Part shown: one piece after another, positions 31,501 to 40,419 of the stretch
Layout: every line of letters begins with the position of its first letter
Numbering within the stretch: the first letter of the stretch is position 1
DNA from: Heligmosomoides polygyrus polygyrus
Taxonomy: Eukaryota; Nematoda; Chromadorea; Rhabditida; Heligmosomidae
Direction: 5' to 3'
NCBI GenBank assembly: GCA_947396885.1
Contig: OX377202.1
Location: 14,942,001 to 15,006,000, forward strand
DNA length: 64,000 bases
Program-made: the position numbers and the translations under genes
Notes under the pieces: generated by a model
Told to the model about the DNA's origin: nothing
The model's input: only the letters and a program-made list of their open reading frames with translations
Databases searched by the model: none

Positions 31501-34500
31501 CGCTGCTGTCTCACTTCAGCTGGATCGGGGCTGTCTTCATCACTGCCCTAACATCCTCTTTTCCTACCCTGTCCCGACGGGTCCATCCACATGCCCACCT
31601 CAGCATCCTCATCTCCGCCGCGTGCTGTTGCCGCTCCTGCGCCTTACCCAGGGCCCAGCACTCACTGCCGTAGAGGAGGGCAGGTCTCACAACTGCTCTA
31701 TAGAGCTTGCCTTTGAGCGTCCTGGAGCATCTACGGTCGCAGAGGATCCCTGTGGACTCCCTCCACTTGAGCCAGGCTGCGTTTATCCGTCCCCTGACCG
31801 CCTGGTCCACACTTCCTTCCTCGGATAGGTCACTTCCGAGGTAGCGGAATTCTTCCACCTTCTCGATCGTTTCCCCTTGGCAGTCTAGGATCGATCCAGC
31901 GCACTGCTCAGAGCTGATGAACTTCCTCTTCTTCACGTTCAGCCGTAGGCCGTTGTCTGCGAGGGCCCTCTTCCACAGCTGCACCTTCTCCTCCAGCTCC
32001 TCCTGGTTGTCGGCTACTAGGGCGATGTCGTCCGCGTAGAGGATCGTTCTAAGAGGGCCTTCCTTAAGGTGGTTCACTATAGAGTCAAGCGTCAGCAGGA
32101 AGAGGAACGGGCTCAGAGCCGACCCTTGGTGTACCCCCGTGTGGAGTTCGTATCGTCGCTTTCGAGCCCTCGTACATGTCCCTTATGACCGTGATCAGAT
32201 GTTCCGGGGCACCCCTCCCTCGAAGGGCATTCCAGATTACGGCCCGAGCTAGCCTGTCGTAGGCCTTCTCCAGGTCCAGCAATGCCAGGTAGCAGGGTTT
32301 TCGTTTCTCCCGATATTTCTCCATCACCTGACGAGCGAAGAAGATGGCGTCTGTGGTGGACCTCTCGGGCATGAAGCCCCACTGCACCTGGGAGATGGGT
32401 ACCATCTCCCTCAGCCTTGAGTCGACCAGTCGTTCGTAGATCTTCATCGTGTGTGAGATCAGTTTGATCCCTCGGTAGTTGGAGCATTCGGAAGCGTCTC
32501 CCTTCTGCTTGAAGATGGGGACTATGGTGCTGTTCCTCCAGTTATCCGGCATCTTACCTTCTTTCCTTTACACTGATTCTATTGCGACTTGTGATCATGG
32601 TTTTGTGACGAGGTTTCTCCATCAGCCGGCCTGTCAACCTGGGCCTGACGCTGGAACCGTTGCCATTTTTGCAATTTTTGCAGGGCATGGCGTGCCGGAG
32701 CCGGGAGTCGAACCTGTGACCGTTTGTGCATGAAACTATACTATGTACTAACCACTAGGCTAACTCGGCTCAACTTTCTTGCTACACATGAGCAGTATTT
32801 ACATCATCAATCAAATAAACTTTGCATTGAACTTTTTGAGTGCACAGCGCGAACCAGTTTTTTGGTGCAGGACATGATTGCTGTATTGCTGCTCCTTGAC
32901 ACAAAATTTAATATTTTTTCAAAAATAAAAGTTTTATAAAATTATTTCACTCATTCGGCAGCTTAAGTAAAAAAAATCAGAAAAAGTTATTCTAAGGTTT
33001 CCTTGAACGAAAAAAAATATTCTAACCATCTTGAGGAGTCTGTAGTTAAGCCTGTAAGAAGCTCATCTCGATTTGGAAGGCGTTCAATTTAATTTCAAAG
33101 TTTATAAGCCAGCTTAGAAAAGTGTCCAATTTGACGTGAAAAGTGTCCAATTTGATTTTGAAGGAAAAGGCGGAAATGGTACATAACGTCTAATGCGGAA
33201 CTCTTCGTTGTATCAGAAGGAAGGAATAATTTGTGTTTCACCTTTGCTTAATAACTGTGTTTCTTCGAAGAATTCTTGAGGCATGTCGGTGAAAAGAAAG
33301 TGGGTGCTCACGATTTACTTGTTGCTTCTTCGGAATGAGAACGAGCCGGTTTGGATCGAGTCGTCCTATGTAATGAAAAGTTAGTTCTGTACGATAACCG
33401 ACGACGATCAGGACAGTGTGTTGATGTCGACAAACCCGCCAGGCACTTCCTAAAGCCGAAATCCCACCAGAAAAAAGACGATGGAACATGTGGCGGTTAT
33501 TGGCTGGAGTGGTTCAATACCACTTTCTGGAACCAGGACGAACCATCACAGCAGAGTTCTACTGTGACGATATCGACGAGATGTGAGCAGACATGAGCAG
33601 CCACCGGCATTGGTCAACAGAAGAGGTCCCATTCTTCTGCACGACAACGTCCGGCCCATGTTCCGCAAATCACCATGCGAAAATTAAACGAACTAGGAGT
33701 TTACTCTCTGTCTCACCCGGCATACTCAACAGAACTTGTATCACCTTTTAAGCACTTTCAGACCTTTTTCACTGGTAGAATCTTCGCAAGTCATGACCAC
33801 ACAAAACAGCCCTTCTATTAGGTTGTAACGAATTAAATGGCACTGGCTCGCGCCATTATTTTGCTCGTCTTTACGCGTTTGATCAAGAACAAACCGAACA
33901 TTTGGCATATCATTTAGAAGCGCAAACTTTGCTCTACCGGAGAGTACCAAATTTTCTATGTAAAAGTGGGAAAACTTTAGAGTTTTATTGACTTTTTTGC
34001 AGATGGACAAAAGGGTAATCCGAGGCATTTACTTGTATGAATTCAAGCTGGGCACTACAGCTAAGGGGGGGACGAGAAGATCAACGCCGCATTCGGTCAG
34101 GGATGTTCCACAATTCGGACGGCGTATCGTTGGTATCAGAAGTTCCGGAATGGAGATGAGAGCTTGGAAGAACATGAAGGTCGTGGGAGGCATAGTGATG
34201 TTGAGGAGGACAAGCTGAGAGATGTGGTAGAGGAGGATCCATACAAAGGTACCAGGGAGATAGCGAAGGTTCTTGGCGTCAGTCACAACACAGCTACCCG
34301 GCATCTGAAGGAAGTTGGAAAGACCAAAAAGCTGGAAAGAGGGCCTCACGAGCTGTCTGAGGAGCAAAGAAACCGACCATATGAGATCTCATCCGCACTG
34401 CTTCTACGGAACGAAACGGACCCATTCCTTGATCGCATCGTAACCTGTGACGAGAAATGGATAATGTACGACAACAGGCGACGATCGGCACAGTCGGTGG

Positions 34501-37500
34501 ACAGCGATGAGAGCCCCAAGGTTTTTGCGAAGCCGGAATTGCACCAAAAGAAAGTAATGGTGACAGTATGGTGGTGTTCGCTGGGAATTATTCACCACAG
34601 CTTCCTCCCTCCCGGTGAATCCATCACGGCAGAGAAGTACTGCATTGAAATTGAAGAAATGATGAAAAAGTTGAAGGATATCCGGCCGGCCTTGGTAAAC
34701 CGAAAGCGAGTTCTCTTTCTGCACGACAATGCTCGCCCCAATGTAGCACGAATGACGTTGCAGAAATTGAATGAGCTGAGCACTGAAACTCTACCACATG
34801 CTCCGTTTTCTCCCGACCTCTCCCCAACAGACTACCATTTCTTCAAGCATCTTGGCGACTTCTTGGTAGGGAAAATATTCAAATACCAACAGGATGCCGA
34901 AAGTGCCTTCGAAGATTTCGTCAATTCCAGAACTTCCGATTTTTATGCTACTGGGATGAAAAAGCTTGTGTCACTTTGGCAAAGATGTGTAGAATCAGGT
35001 TTTTATTTCGATTAATAAACTTGCCTACAAGCCGAGATATTAACTGTTTAAATTTACAGTGGTTCAGTGCCATTTATTTCGTTACAACCTAATAGAATTT
35101 GTCGCATCTCGCCCATCCAGTTTTTTCCCTGATGGAATCGGTCAACAAGTATCACGTTGAAAAAAGTGCGTTGATTCGAATGGTGCTTACGTCTACTGAA
35201 TCCGGTGAGCACGAGGAAAGTTATGATAGTTTGAAGTGGGCCGTTCAAAACCGCTGGAACTTTTCGGCAAACCTAACAGTTAGAGGTAAGCAGGTGGTAG
35301 CATGTTGACCACCAAGATTTTTCGCTGACGGAAGTCGGAAGAAGCGCCGCCCGCTTGCAGCCGATTCCAGGTTCCTGGTTCGGGTTTCGCGTACAGGCCA
35401 AGCAAGACTATCACTCTTCCGAGTCGTCGCAACGGTAGCAGTCTTCTATTGGAGTGATAAAACACTGACTTGCCTTTCGGCTTGCCACCACAAGCCATTG
35501 TCTCAGTAAAATTGCTTCAATGACATCCCTGGAAGTAAAATGCGTGTCGCATCCCAAAAGGAAAATACTAACGCCATCCTTTTTCGTCTATCTTGTGTAG
35601 TTGGACGCATTTCAGTGTTCGTAGATGAGTCTTCGCATCCCTTTCCCGTATTGCTCATCTCTTTTACTCATCCTTTTAAAGGCAATACCGTATTCAGGCC
35701 GCAGCAGACGTAGTAAGAGAATTCAGCGACGATGGAGTCGTCTATCTCGAGCTGAGATCAACTCCGAAAGTCACAGCTGAGATGTCGAAGGAGGAGTACG
35801 TCGAAGCTGTTATCGACGGTGGACCTAGACTATTAGCTCAGCGTCGTCTGCATCTTGAAGATGGTCCTTTTCAGGAATCCGTCAAGGATCGAAGGAATGC
35901 GGCATAATAGTGAGGCTTCTGCTCAGTATTGACCGGCGACAAACCGTTGCAGATGCCATGCGAACTGTCGAAGTCGCTACAGCCGATGGTTGGTTCGGCT
36001 TCAAAACAAAATAGTTAGGCAACGTCTTTGTCCTAGTACATGGTACAGTGCTGAATCCGAGCCCAAATCTTCGTATAATTGGATGACTCGGATCGGATGT
36101 GTTTGACCGCATATCCGAAAATGATTCGCTCGGATGCAGTTTGTAGTCCATAGTAATGTGCCAATTTTACGGCATTTTTACGGTGGACGCTTCACTCATG
36201 ATCGCGTCGAAGCTTCGGGCTGTGATTTTTATTTATTTATTTATTTATTTATTCAAGGCGTGCCATATAGCCATATACCCGCCACGATGCATGATACAGT
36301 GAACATATCAAGAAAATAAAACATAGAAAAAACCGACAATATCAAAGAGGATCACGGCTGACAATTTCTCTAATGAATGATTTCTTCCTATGTGAAAAAT
36401 CTCCGAGTTTTGTCACACCAGACAAGTTTACCCTCACCTCACCGAGCCCCTAGGAATACATGTCTTAGCTGACCTGGGCGAGACCGGAACCTTGAATCGA
36501 TTTGTTGTGCACGAGAGTGGCGGTGCCTCTTTCGACCCTGCTTCATCCAGCCTATATGGTTTTAAGGCACTGCTCGATTTTAATTCATGGTGGAATGCGT
36601 GGCGTAACCTTTTTAAAAGTATAGTCATTTAGTCAAGAAAGAGAAAGAGTATCCATTTCCAGGGAGCGGCCTGATCGTCGGGGTGGAGTTGAGCGGAAAT
36701 CCTTCGGTGGACGGACGACCGTTCATTCCAGTGCTTCAGCGGGCTCGTGATTCCGGGTTGAAAGTATCCGTTCATCTTGCTGAGATGAGTCCTTTTCTAA
36801 TAATGTGAGCTCAATGAAGTGCTTAAAAAATGCGTTGAAAGCTGTTGTAGACTTAGAATAAAATAATGAACCGATTTAAGTAACAAAATGTAAATAAATT
36901 GGCAAAATAATTTGGATGTAAAAGTGAATCTATAGGAGTGAAAAGACATGATAAACACTTTCACAATAAGTAGAACTAGTGCAAATAATAAATAATAAAT
37001 AAATATTTTAAGGAAATATTTTGGACGTAAAATATGAACAAAAACATGCCAAAATGCATGATAAGCTCTTTAAACAATAAAACGATAACGATAAACACTA
37101 CTTTTGAAATAATGAATAATACATAGGTTTAATAAAATAATGTAGATATGAAAATGAATAGATAAAAGTCACGACAAGTACATTAAAAATAAATAGTAAT
37201 ATTTAAGACACTGAAAAAGAAATAAGCTTAATAAAATATTTTGGATTTAAAAAAGGAATAAATAAAGCCAAAGAAATGATGAACACGAAAAATATTTTGC
37301 GTATTCTTCTTCTTAGGAGTAAAGCTCGAAATAGCAAAATAAAATTGGCAACGTTTCGGACATTAAGCCCTTCTCCAGGTCGGATTCCACCGGCAAAAAG
37401 GGAGTTTGGTGGAATCCAGACTTGAAGAAGAGCTTAAGGTCTGAAAGGTTTCCAATAAATATTTTGCTGTATCAAGATTCACTCCTAAGAAGTGTAATAT

Positions 37501-38851
37501 GCAAACATGAAGCGCGGGGAACCAACGATATTAAAAATATTTTGGATAGAAAAGGAATAAAAAAGGCAAAAGAGTGGAAAAACACAAAATAATGCCGTAA
37601 TGTGAAAATTTTTCAGTGGAAACAGAATGACTTGCTCTTTGGAATGGTATGGGCTTTCCTTTCTGACAGCCATGGAGTATTGCAGTCGAGTTGATTTGGG
37701 GAAAACGGAAGCTAGAACGAGTTGATCTGCGTACTTTATGTAACAGCTTTTCATAATACGATCAAAACTTCACATATACTACGTGTATACACAGCAGATA
37801 TAAAATTGAAATTTAAAAACCGTTATATGAAAAAATATTTAATGAATAATAACCTTAATAATTTACCCTTAAAAATTAAAACACGTCCGTCTATATTGAC
37901 CAGCTATCGGGGTATGTAATAAAAAAAGATGTTTGATGGTCTAGAAATAAAGGTCTATCCTTATTTTCTACCGAAAATTCAGGGAGTTTGTCCGAAATCT
38001 TTTAAAATAAAGAAGCCAAGCTCACAAAAATGTATTCTGCGACCGCAGCTAGTCATCCTTGCTTGCCTTGCCTGGATTGAAACTGCTAACAGTGAAAAAG
38101 ATACATGGTGGCAACCTCTCCAAACTTGCACCAAAGGTTCATCTAAAGGTGGGTGGCGAAACGAGTCACTTCGGAAGGAGACGGAAGAATTGGAACTTTA
38201 TGTTTTCTCACCTTGCTTTACTATGTCTAATGCTTCAATGCTTTGTAGGTGGACAATCAGCTGCATGAGGTGGAGGAGTTCTTGGCTTTCCTGCCTGACC
38301 GCATAGGTCACGGGACCTATTTACACACTGCGAATGACTTCGTGGAACAGGTTGCGAAGCACCGAATTCCATTGGGTTTGTTTTAAAATATCCCACCAAA
38401 CTCGTTCAAGGCATGCCAATTTCTTTTCAGAAATCTGCCTGACGTCGAATGTGATGAGCAGAACAACGGCCACGATTGAAGACTCTCATTTGAAATTTTG
38501 GCGTGAAAAAGGGGTGCCGATATGCATTTGTGTGAGTGCACTGGGTTAGTGGAAAAAATTGAGAAAGCCATGGATGATCTTACTTCGTCGGAATCAACAC
38601 TGTTCATTCTCCCTCCTCCTTAGTGTGTAGTTGTCGCTACTTTTTTCTTACAGACAGACGACAAAGGACTAATGGACTGTGACTTGTCCGGTGAATTCCA
38701 CAAGTTGAGCGTGGCGTTTCGCTTCGAGTTGAACGAGCTTTGGCAGATATCCACTGACGCATTGAAGATGTCTTTCCTGAAGAAATCGAGCGACGACTAC
38801 AAGAAGCTGGCCGAACTGCTGGAGCGACGACAGCTTTTGGATTTAGAATAG
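25513..38851 (+). CDS. ADAL: adenosine deaminase-like protein (N6-methyl-AMP deaminase), 9 exons
   Basis: Zn-dependent metal hydrolase of the purine pathway; the ADAL family deaminates N6-methyl-AMP to IMP in the cytosol (family knowledge). Exons: 25513-25551, 29314-29465, 29702-29762, 35698-35818, 35875-35988, 36663-36788, 38249-38375, 38431-38531, 38654-38851; about 345 aa, close to the animal size. Landmarks: LPKIELHAHLNGSIS across exons 1-2 (HxH zinc ligands), SDDGVVYLELRSTPK (exon 4), LLLSIDRR (5), VGVELSGNPSV and SVHLAE (6, catalytic His/Glu), LPDRIGHGTYLH (7), ICLTSNV (8), and C-TDDKG across 8-9 (zinc/catalytic Asp). The ATG lies 3 nt after TTACTTCAG, which could be a trans-splice acceptor. 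Every junction is in phase except exon 6 to 7 (phase 1 to 0), so that junction is wrong, hides a small exon, or is damaged. Introns 1 (3.8 kb) and 3 (5.9 kb) are packed with transposons. Confidence 0.93.
25805..26240 (+). repeat. family F repeat copy in ADAL intron 1
   Basis: Starts ACCATTTTCACGTTAAATTGGACACTTTT. It shares with other copies the TTTTTTGTTCAAGGA stretch, TGATCTTTTTTGAAATTTTC, CTAAAGCGCAGGAAAGCAGT and the GATCGCACC..GCATTCGA block. Single-ended; no ORF. Confidence 0.75.
26274..27552 (-). mobile_element. complete mariner element, copy B (1279 bp)
   Basis: Both terminal inverted repeats are present: TTAGGTTGGTGCATAAGTTC at 26274 and GAACTTATGCATCAACCTAA ending at 27552, flanked on both sides by TA (26272-26273, 27553-27554). 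The length is typical of mariner. TIR and protein are of the irritans-like kind; similarity to the hookworm element called bandit is expected but not testable here. Inserted in intron 1 of ADAL. Confidence 0.95.
26380..27383 (-). pseudogene. mariner transposase copy B, nearly full length, frameshifted
   Basis: Start MAEQFIPTKTHIRHVMLFLR with the N-terminal helix-turn-helix region (YRRLKDVYNESAPARSTVYQ), the WSKF-type WFSKFAVGEFSVED and EADPYQTTRELSSTLGVS linker. The first catalytic Asp is in TGDEKWILYSN. A frameshift near 26655 precedes the QHDNARPH region; PHPPYSPDLAPSDYHLF is intact in the next frame; a second small indel near 26500 shifts the C-terminus (LQRWTASN versus LQRYLEGQQF in copy A). 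At least two frameshifts, so no active enzyme. Confidence 0.93.
27719..28001 (+). mobile_element. tRNA-derived SINE family 1, copy with 10-bp TSD
   Basis: Full-length copy from the GCGCGTGTAGCGCATCGG head through GGTTCGAATTTCCCGCC (B box) to the TCCTTTATCCTTTATCCTTT tail. Flanks ATGCTCACTT (27709-27718) and ATGTTCACTT (28002-28011) are a target-site duplication with one difference. In ADAL intron 1. Confidence 0.9.
28228..28965. mobile_element. family F foldback element, both ends present
   Basis: Left end TACCACTTTCACGTCGAATTGGAC (28228) is mirrored at the right end, CGATTTGAAAATGGCATATA (about 28965). Internal mirrors include AACTGGACACTTTTC / GACTGTCCAGTTTGATT and TTTTGTTCAAGG / TTCTTTGGACAAAAA. 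The interior carries the AGGCGCAGGAGGGCAGCAATCATG block. About 740 bp, no ORF; this copy defines the family's complete form. Confidence 0.78.
29862..30150 (+). mobile_element. tRNA-derived SINE family 1 copy
   Basis: GATCGTGTAGCGCAGTCGGA head, GGTTCCTGGTTCAGATTTCCC (B box region), GCCAACCAAGCCTTCC, then a TCCTTTATCATTTTATCCTT tail. The sequence between the boxes is shortened by about 10 bp. No clear TSD. In ADAL intron 3. Confidence 0.88.
30190..30376 (+). mobile_element. SINE family 1 relic
   Basis: GCGCGGGTAGCGTAGTCAGA, GTGCACC..., GGTCGGTGCATCG..., CCGACTTGTCCGTCACTGGCC and CCGCGAGTTATTGTA follow the order of the SINE with many changes; the tail is missing. Confidence 0.65.
31254..32552 (-). 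pseudogene. RTE-type reverse transcriptase, C-terminal two-thirds, frameshifted
   Basis: Minus strand from 32552: PDNWRNSTIVPIFKQKGDAS, NYRGIKLISHTMKIYERLVD, GFMPERSTTDAIFFARQV and LALLDLEKAYDRL (RT box A, catalytic Asp). A frameshift near 32110-32080 is followed by ILYADDIALVAD (YADD box) and FRYLGSDLSEEG, then thumb and tail GLRLNVKKRKFISSE and RPALLYGSECWALGKAQERQ. Another frameshift near 31500 leads to QRLKWYGHVLRKPEDHPTRL and MRWRQITRTAEPATHGTK. The endonuclease half is absent. Two or more shifts make it inactive as it stands. Confidence 0.92.
32697..32771 (-). other. tRNA-like head of the chimera (Pol III A and B boxes)
   Basis: Minus strand starts AGCCGAGTTAGCCTAGTGGT (A box TTAGCCTAGTGGTTAG) and ends CACAGGTTCGACTCCCGGCT (B box GGTTCGACTCC). 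AGCCG at the start can pair with CGGCT at the end as an acceptor stem, giving about 75 nt, the right size for a tRNA. The anticodon arm is poorly formed. It looks tRNA-derived rather than a working tRNA gene. Confidence 0.65.
33290..33815 (+). pseudogene. relic transposase of the outer mariner, N-side part
   Basis: Plus strand: RAGLDRVVLCNEKLVLYDNR, RRSGQCVDVDKP, then RRGPILLHDNVRP (second catalytic Asp region), HPAYSTELVS-like text and FQTFFTGRIFASHD. The first catalytic position reads CNEKL where the family has CDEKW, so the Asp is lost. Several stops. Coding continues beyond the inner mariner at 35096. Confidence 0.8.
33818..35092 (+). mobile_element. complete mariner element, copy C (1275 bp), nested in an older mariner
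   Basis: TIRs TTAGGTTGTAACGAATTAAA at 33818 and TTTATTTCGTTACAACCTAA ending at 35092, with TA on each side (33816-33817, 35093-35094). It interrupts the reading of an older mariner relic, whose C-terminus resumes directly after the right TA. A different subfamily from copies A and B. Confidence 0.95.
34003..35015 (+). pseudogene. mariner transposase copy C, almost intact (one frameshift)
   Basis: Start MDKRVIRGIYLYEFKLG; the frame changes at the G run near 34066-34073, then continues uninterrupted for about 310 residues to the TAA at 35013. Regions: YRWYQKFRNGDESLEEHEGR, EEDPYKGTREIAKVLGVSHN, CDEKWIMYDNRRR (first Asp), VMVTVWWCSLGIIHHSF, LHDNARPNVARM (second Asp), FSPDLSPTDYHFFKHL (third Asp, 34 residues later), ending RCVESGFYFD. 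All three catalytic Asp are kept. The only visible lesion is one homopolymer frameshift, the youngest-looking coding transposon in the window. Confidence 0.93.
35326..35600 (+). mobile_element. SINE family 1, diverged copy
   Basis: GGAAGTCGGAAGAAGCGCCG, CCGATTCCAGGTTCCTGGTT (B box GGTTCGGGTTT), GGCCAAGCAAG, AAGCCATTGTCTC, ATCCCAAAAGGAAAATACTAACG and a TCCTTTTTCGTCTATCTTG tail. No TSD. Just upstream of ADAL exon 4. Confidence 0.75.
36222..36560 (-). repeat. LINE 3' end with (AAAT)n tail
   Basis: The plus strand shows (TTTA)n from 36230 to about 36250, then TTCAAGGCGTGCCATA, the same junction (tail next to CCTTGAATAAAT on the minus strand) as the CR1-like LINE at 3.6 kb. The minus ORF up to about 36560 (CTTNRFKVPVSPRSAKTCIP) may be the tail of its RT. 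In ADAL intron 5. Confidence 0.5.
37307..37495. mobile_element. inverted pair of Penelope-like ends with hammerhead-like motifs
   Basis: Centre hairpin GGATTCCACC..GGTGGAATCC at 37382-37417. Flanking it in opposite orientation are GGAGAAGGGC..GTCCGAAACGTTGCC (minus, 37347-37380) and GAAGAAGAGC..GTCTGAAAGGTTTCC (plus, 37418-37453). The outer ends share TTCTTAGGAGT / ACTCCTAAGAA. GGGC/GTCC and GAGC/GTCT fit stem II and GAAAC the core of a hammerhead-like fold. In ADAL intron 6. Confidence 0.5.
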
Positions 38852-38890
38852 TGTTTCATTTTTTCCAGAGCTTCACGGCATTTGTTGGTA

Positions 38891-39857
38891 TTAGGTTGTC
38901 CCATCTATCTCCGCCGTTTTTTCAACGATTCATTGCGGATTTCGCCGGTGGTCTCTTGCATAGCACTATACAGCTTTCGAAAGAGAATGATTTGCTCTAT
39001 CAGAGAATGTACTGCGTTTCTCTGTTCATCCTGAATTTTGTCAATTTCTAGGTCGTTAAATTGAAGAGTGAAAAAGTAAAAAAGTGGCCATCACCTCAAT
39101 CGCTTCTCTACGCTTAGATTTATAATTTTTGCGCAGTTTTTTTACAGCACTTGGAAGACAATGTTCTGCACTACAAGAATACGTGTTGGTCCTATTTGCT
39201 CATTTGTTCTTTATTGATTTTTAGGCCATCAAATTGAGACGTCCTACTTTTCCGTCCGAATTTTTACCGACAGCTCGATTCCGTGGTTGGACTTTTTTGC
39301 TTGGTGTGTTATGTTATGTGTGTCGTTCGAAAGAGGATGTCTTGCTCAATAAGAATTTGTGTCGCGTTTATTGGCTCACGCTGACTTCTGACGAACATTA
39401 ACAACTGAATAAGGAGAAGGAGTTGCTGGTGAAGATGATTTTTCTCTTTTTGGAAGGAAAAAAGTCCTACCACAGAGCAGGAGCTGTCGGTAGAAATGAA
39501 TCTTCTCTTTCGTCCCAATTGGTGGCCTAAAAAACAGTAAAGGACACGTGAACAAGTAGGACCAACAAGTATTCTTGTAATACAGAACATTGACCTCCAA
39601 ATGCTATGAAAAACTGCACAAAAAATTACAAACCTAAGCGGAGTGAACAACTGTGCAGTTGGCCACTTTTTCACTTCTTCACTTTTCACTTCAACGACCT
39701 AAAAATTGGCAAAATTCATGACGAAAAAAGAAATGCAATACACGTTCTGATAGAGCTAATCGTTCTTTCGGAAGCTATATAGCGCTATGCAAGAGACCGC
39801 CGGCGAAATCCGCAATGAATCGTTGAAAAAACGACGGGGACTTATGGAACAACCAAA
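38891..39857. mobile_element. mariner-type foldback MITE (967 bp) just after ADAL
   Basis: TTAGGTTGTCCCAT at 38891 and ATGGAACAACCAAA ending at 39857, TA on both sides. The arms mirror each other for almost the whole length: CCGTTTTTTCAACGATTCAT, GCGGATTTCGCCGGTGGTCTC, TTGAAGAGTGAAAAAGTAAA and GTTGGTCCTAT. The turn is near 39370. No transposase. It starts 39 bp after the ADAL stop codon. Confidence 0.85.
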
Positions 39858-39859
39858 TA

Positions 39860-40419
39860 CTTACCACTAGGGGATCAGAAGTATGGATTGGTGGACCGAG
39901 CCGCAGCTAAATACAGCGTGCCTGTGCTGCCATAGTTGTGAGCGTAGAGCACAAAACAGATAACTGCATCGTCACGGGACAGAGAAGCTTATACCGTGAA
40001 AACGTTATTTTGTCACAACAGATGACCCAGAAGGCTCTGTGCAGTGCTATTACTGAAATACTCACATTATCGTTGTGTTTCACTTTAATTTGTCTTCATA
40101 TGGTACTAAAGAAGTGCTATTAAAATTCCTATCTCGAAATTTTCATTTTTTTTACCATTGCAAAAACAACGATTAGAAGAAGGTTACGGGAGTTCAGATT
40201 ACTACTATCGCAAAACAATAACTTAGGATTGGCTATGTATTCATTTAATACGTTGTTATCCACTACAGCGTTTTCGTGACTCAAGTTGCGTTCAAGTTTT
40301 TTCTTCGATACTCCTGCTTTCGGAGAATTATGTCATGTCCGCTGTTTTGTTTCTTTCTAACGTGTAATCTTTTATGTTGTTCGCGGGGAACCTTCCGTGC
40401 TAAGAATAAATAAATAAAT
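39860..40419. other. no feature recognised
   Basis: A+T-rich sequence without a supportable ORF, repeat or RNA. AATAAATAAATAAA at 40406-40418 may be a repeat tail that belongs to the tRNA-like repeats that follow. Confidence 0.4.

Larger units (their letters stand above)
31253..32771 (-). mobile_element. tRNA-headed RTE retroelement chimera with 16-bp TSD
   Basis: The direct repeat AACTTTCTTGCTACAC is identical at 31237-31252 and 32772-32787 and abuts both ends of this 1519-bp unit. On the minus strand it begins at the first base with a tRNA-like head (32771 to about 32697). A roughly 150-bp linker follows, then RTE reverse-transcriptase coding sequence, ending in the RTE C-terminus and an A/G-rich tail (..CAGGAGAAGAAAAGAA). 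The duplication covers head and body together, so they moved as one unit. Confidence 0.82.
30685..33185 (-). mobile_element. family F foldback element split by a retro-insertion
   Basis: The left part 30685-31236 starts TACCATTTGCACGTCGAATTGG and the right part 32788-33185 ends with GTCCAATTTGACGTG..GAAATGGTA. Together they match the complete copy at 28228-28965 in reverse orientation, including the internal GCAGCAATCATG block (inverse near 32873-32895). The interruption is the unit at 31253-32771. Confidence 0.75.
30596..35276 (+). mobile_element. old mariner expanded to 4.7 kb by later insertions
   Basis: The left TIR TTAGGTTGGCCGGAAGGTTC (30596, preceded by TA) matches the inverted right end ..TTTTCGGCAAACCTAA (to 35276). 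Transposase remnants of this element lie on both sides of the younger mariner at 33818-35092: the middle part before it and the C-terminus after it (EFVASRPSSFFPDGIGQQVSR, stop, KKCVDSNGAY, at 35096-35197). Without the foldback (30685-33185) and the inner mariner about 0.9 kb remains; the N-terminal coding part is lost. Confidence 0.75.
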
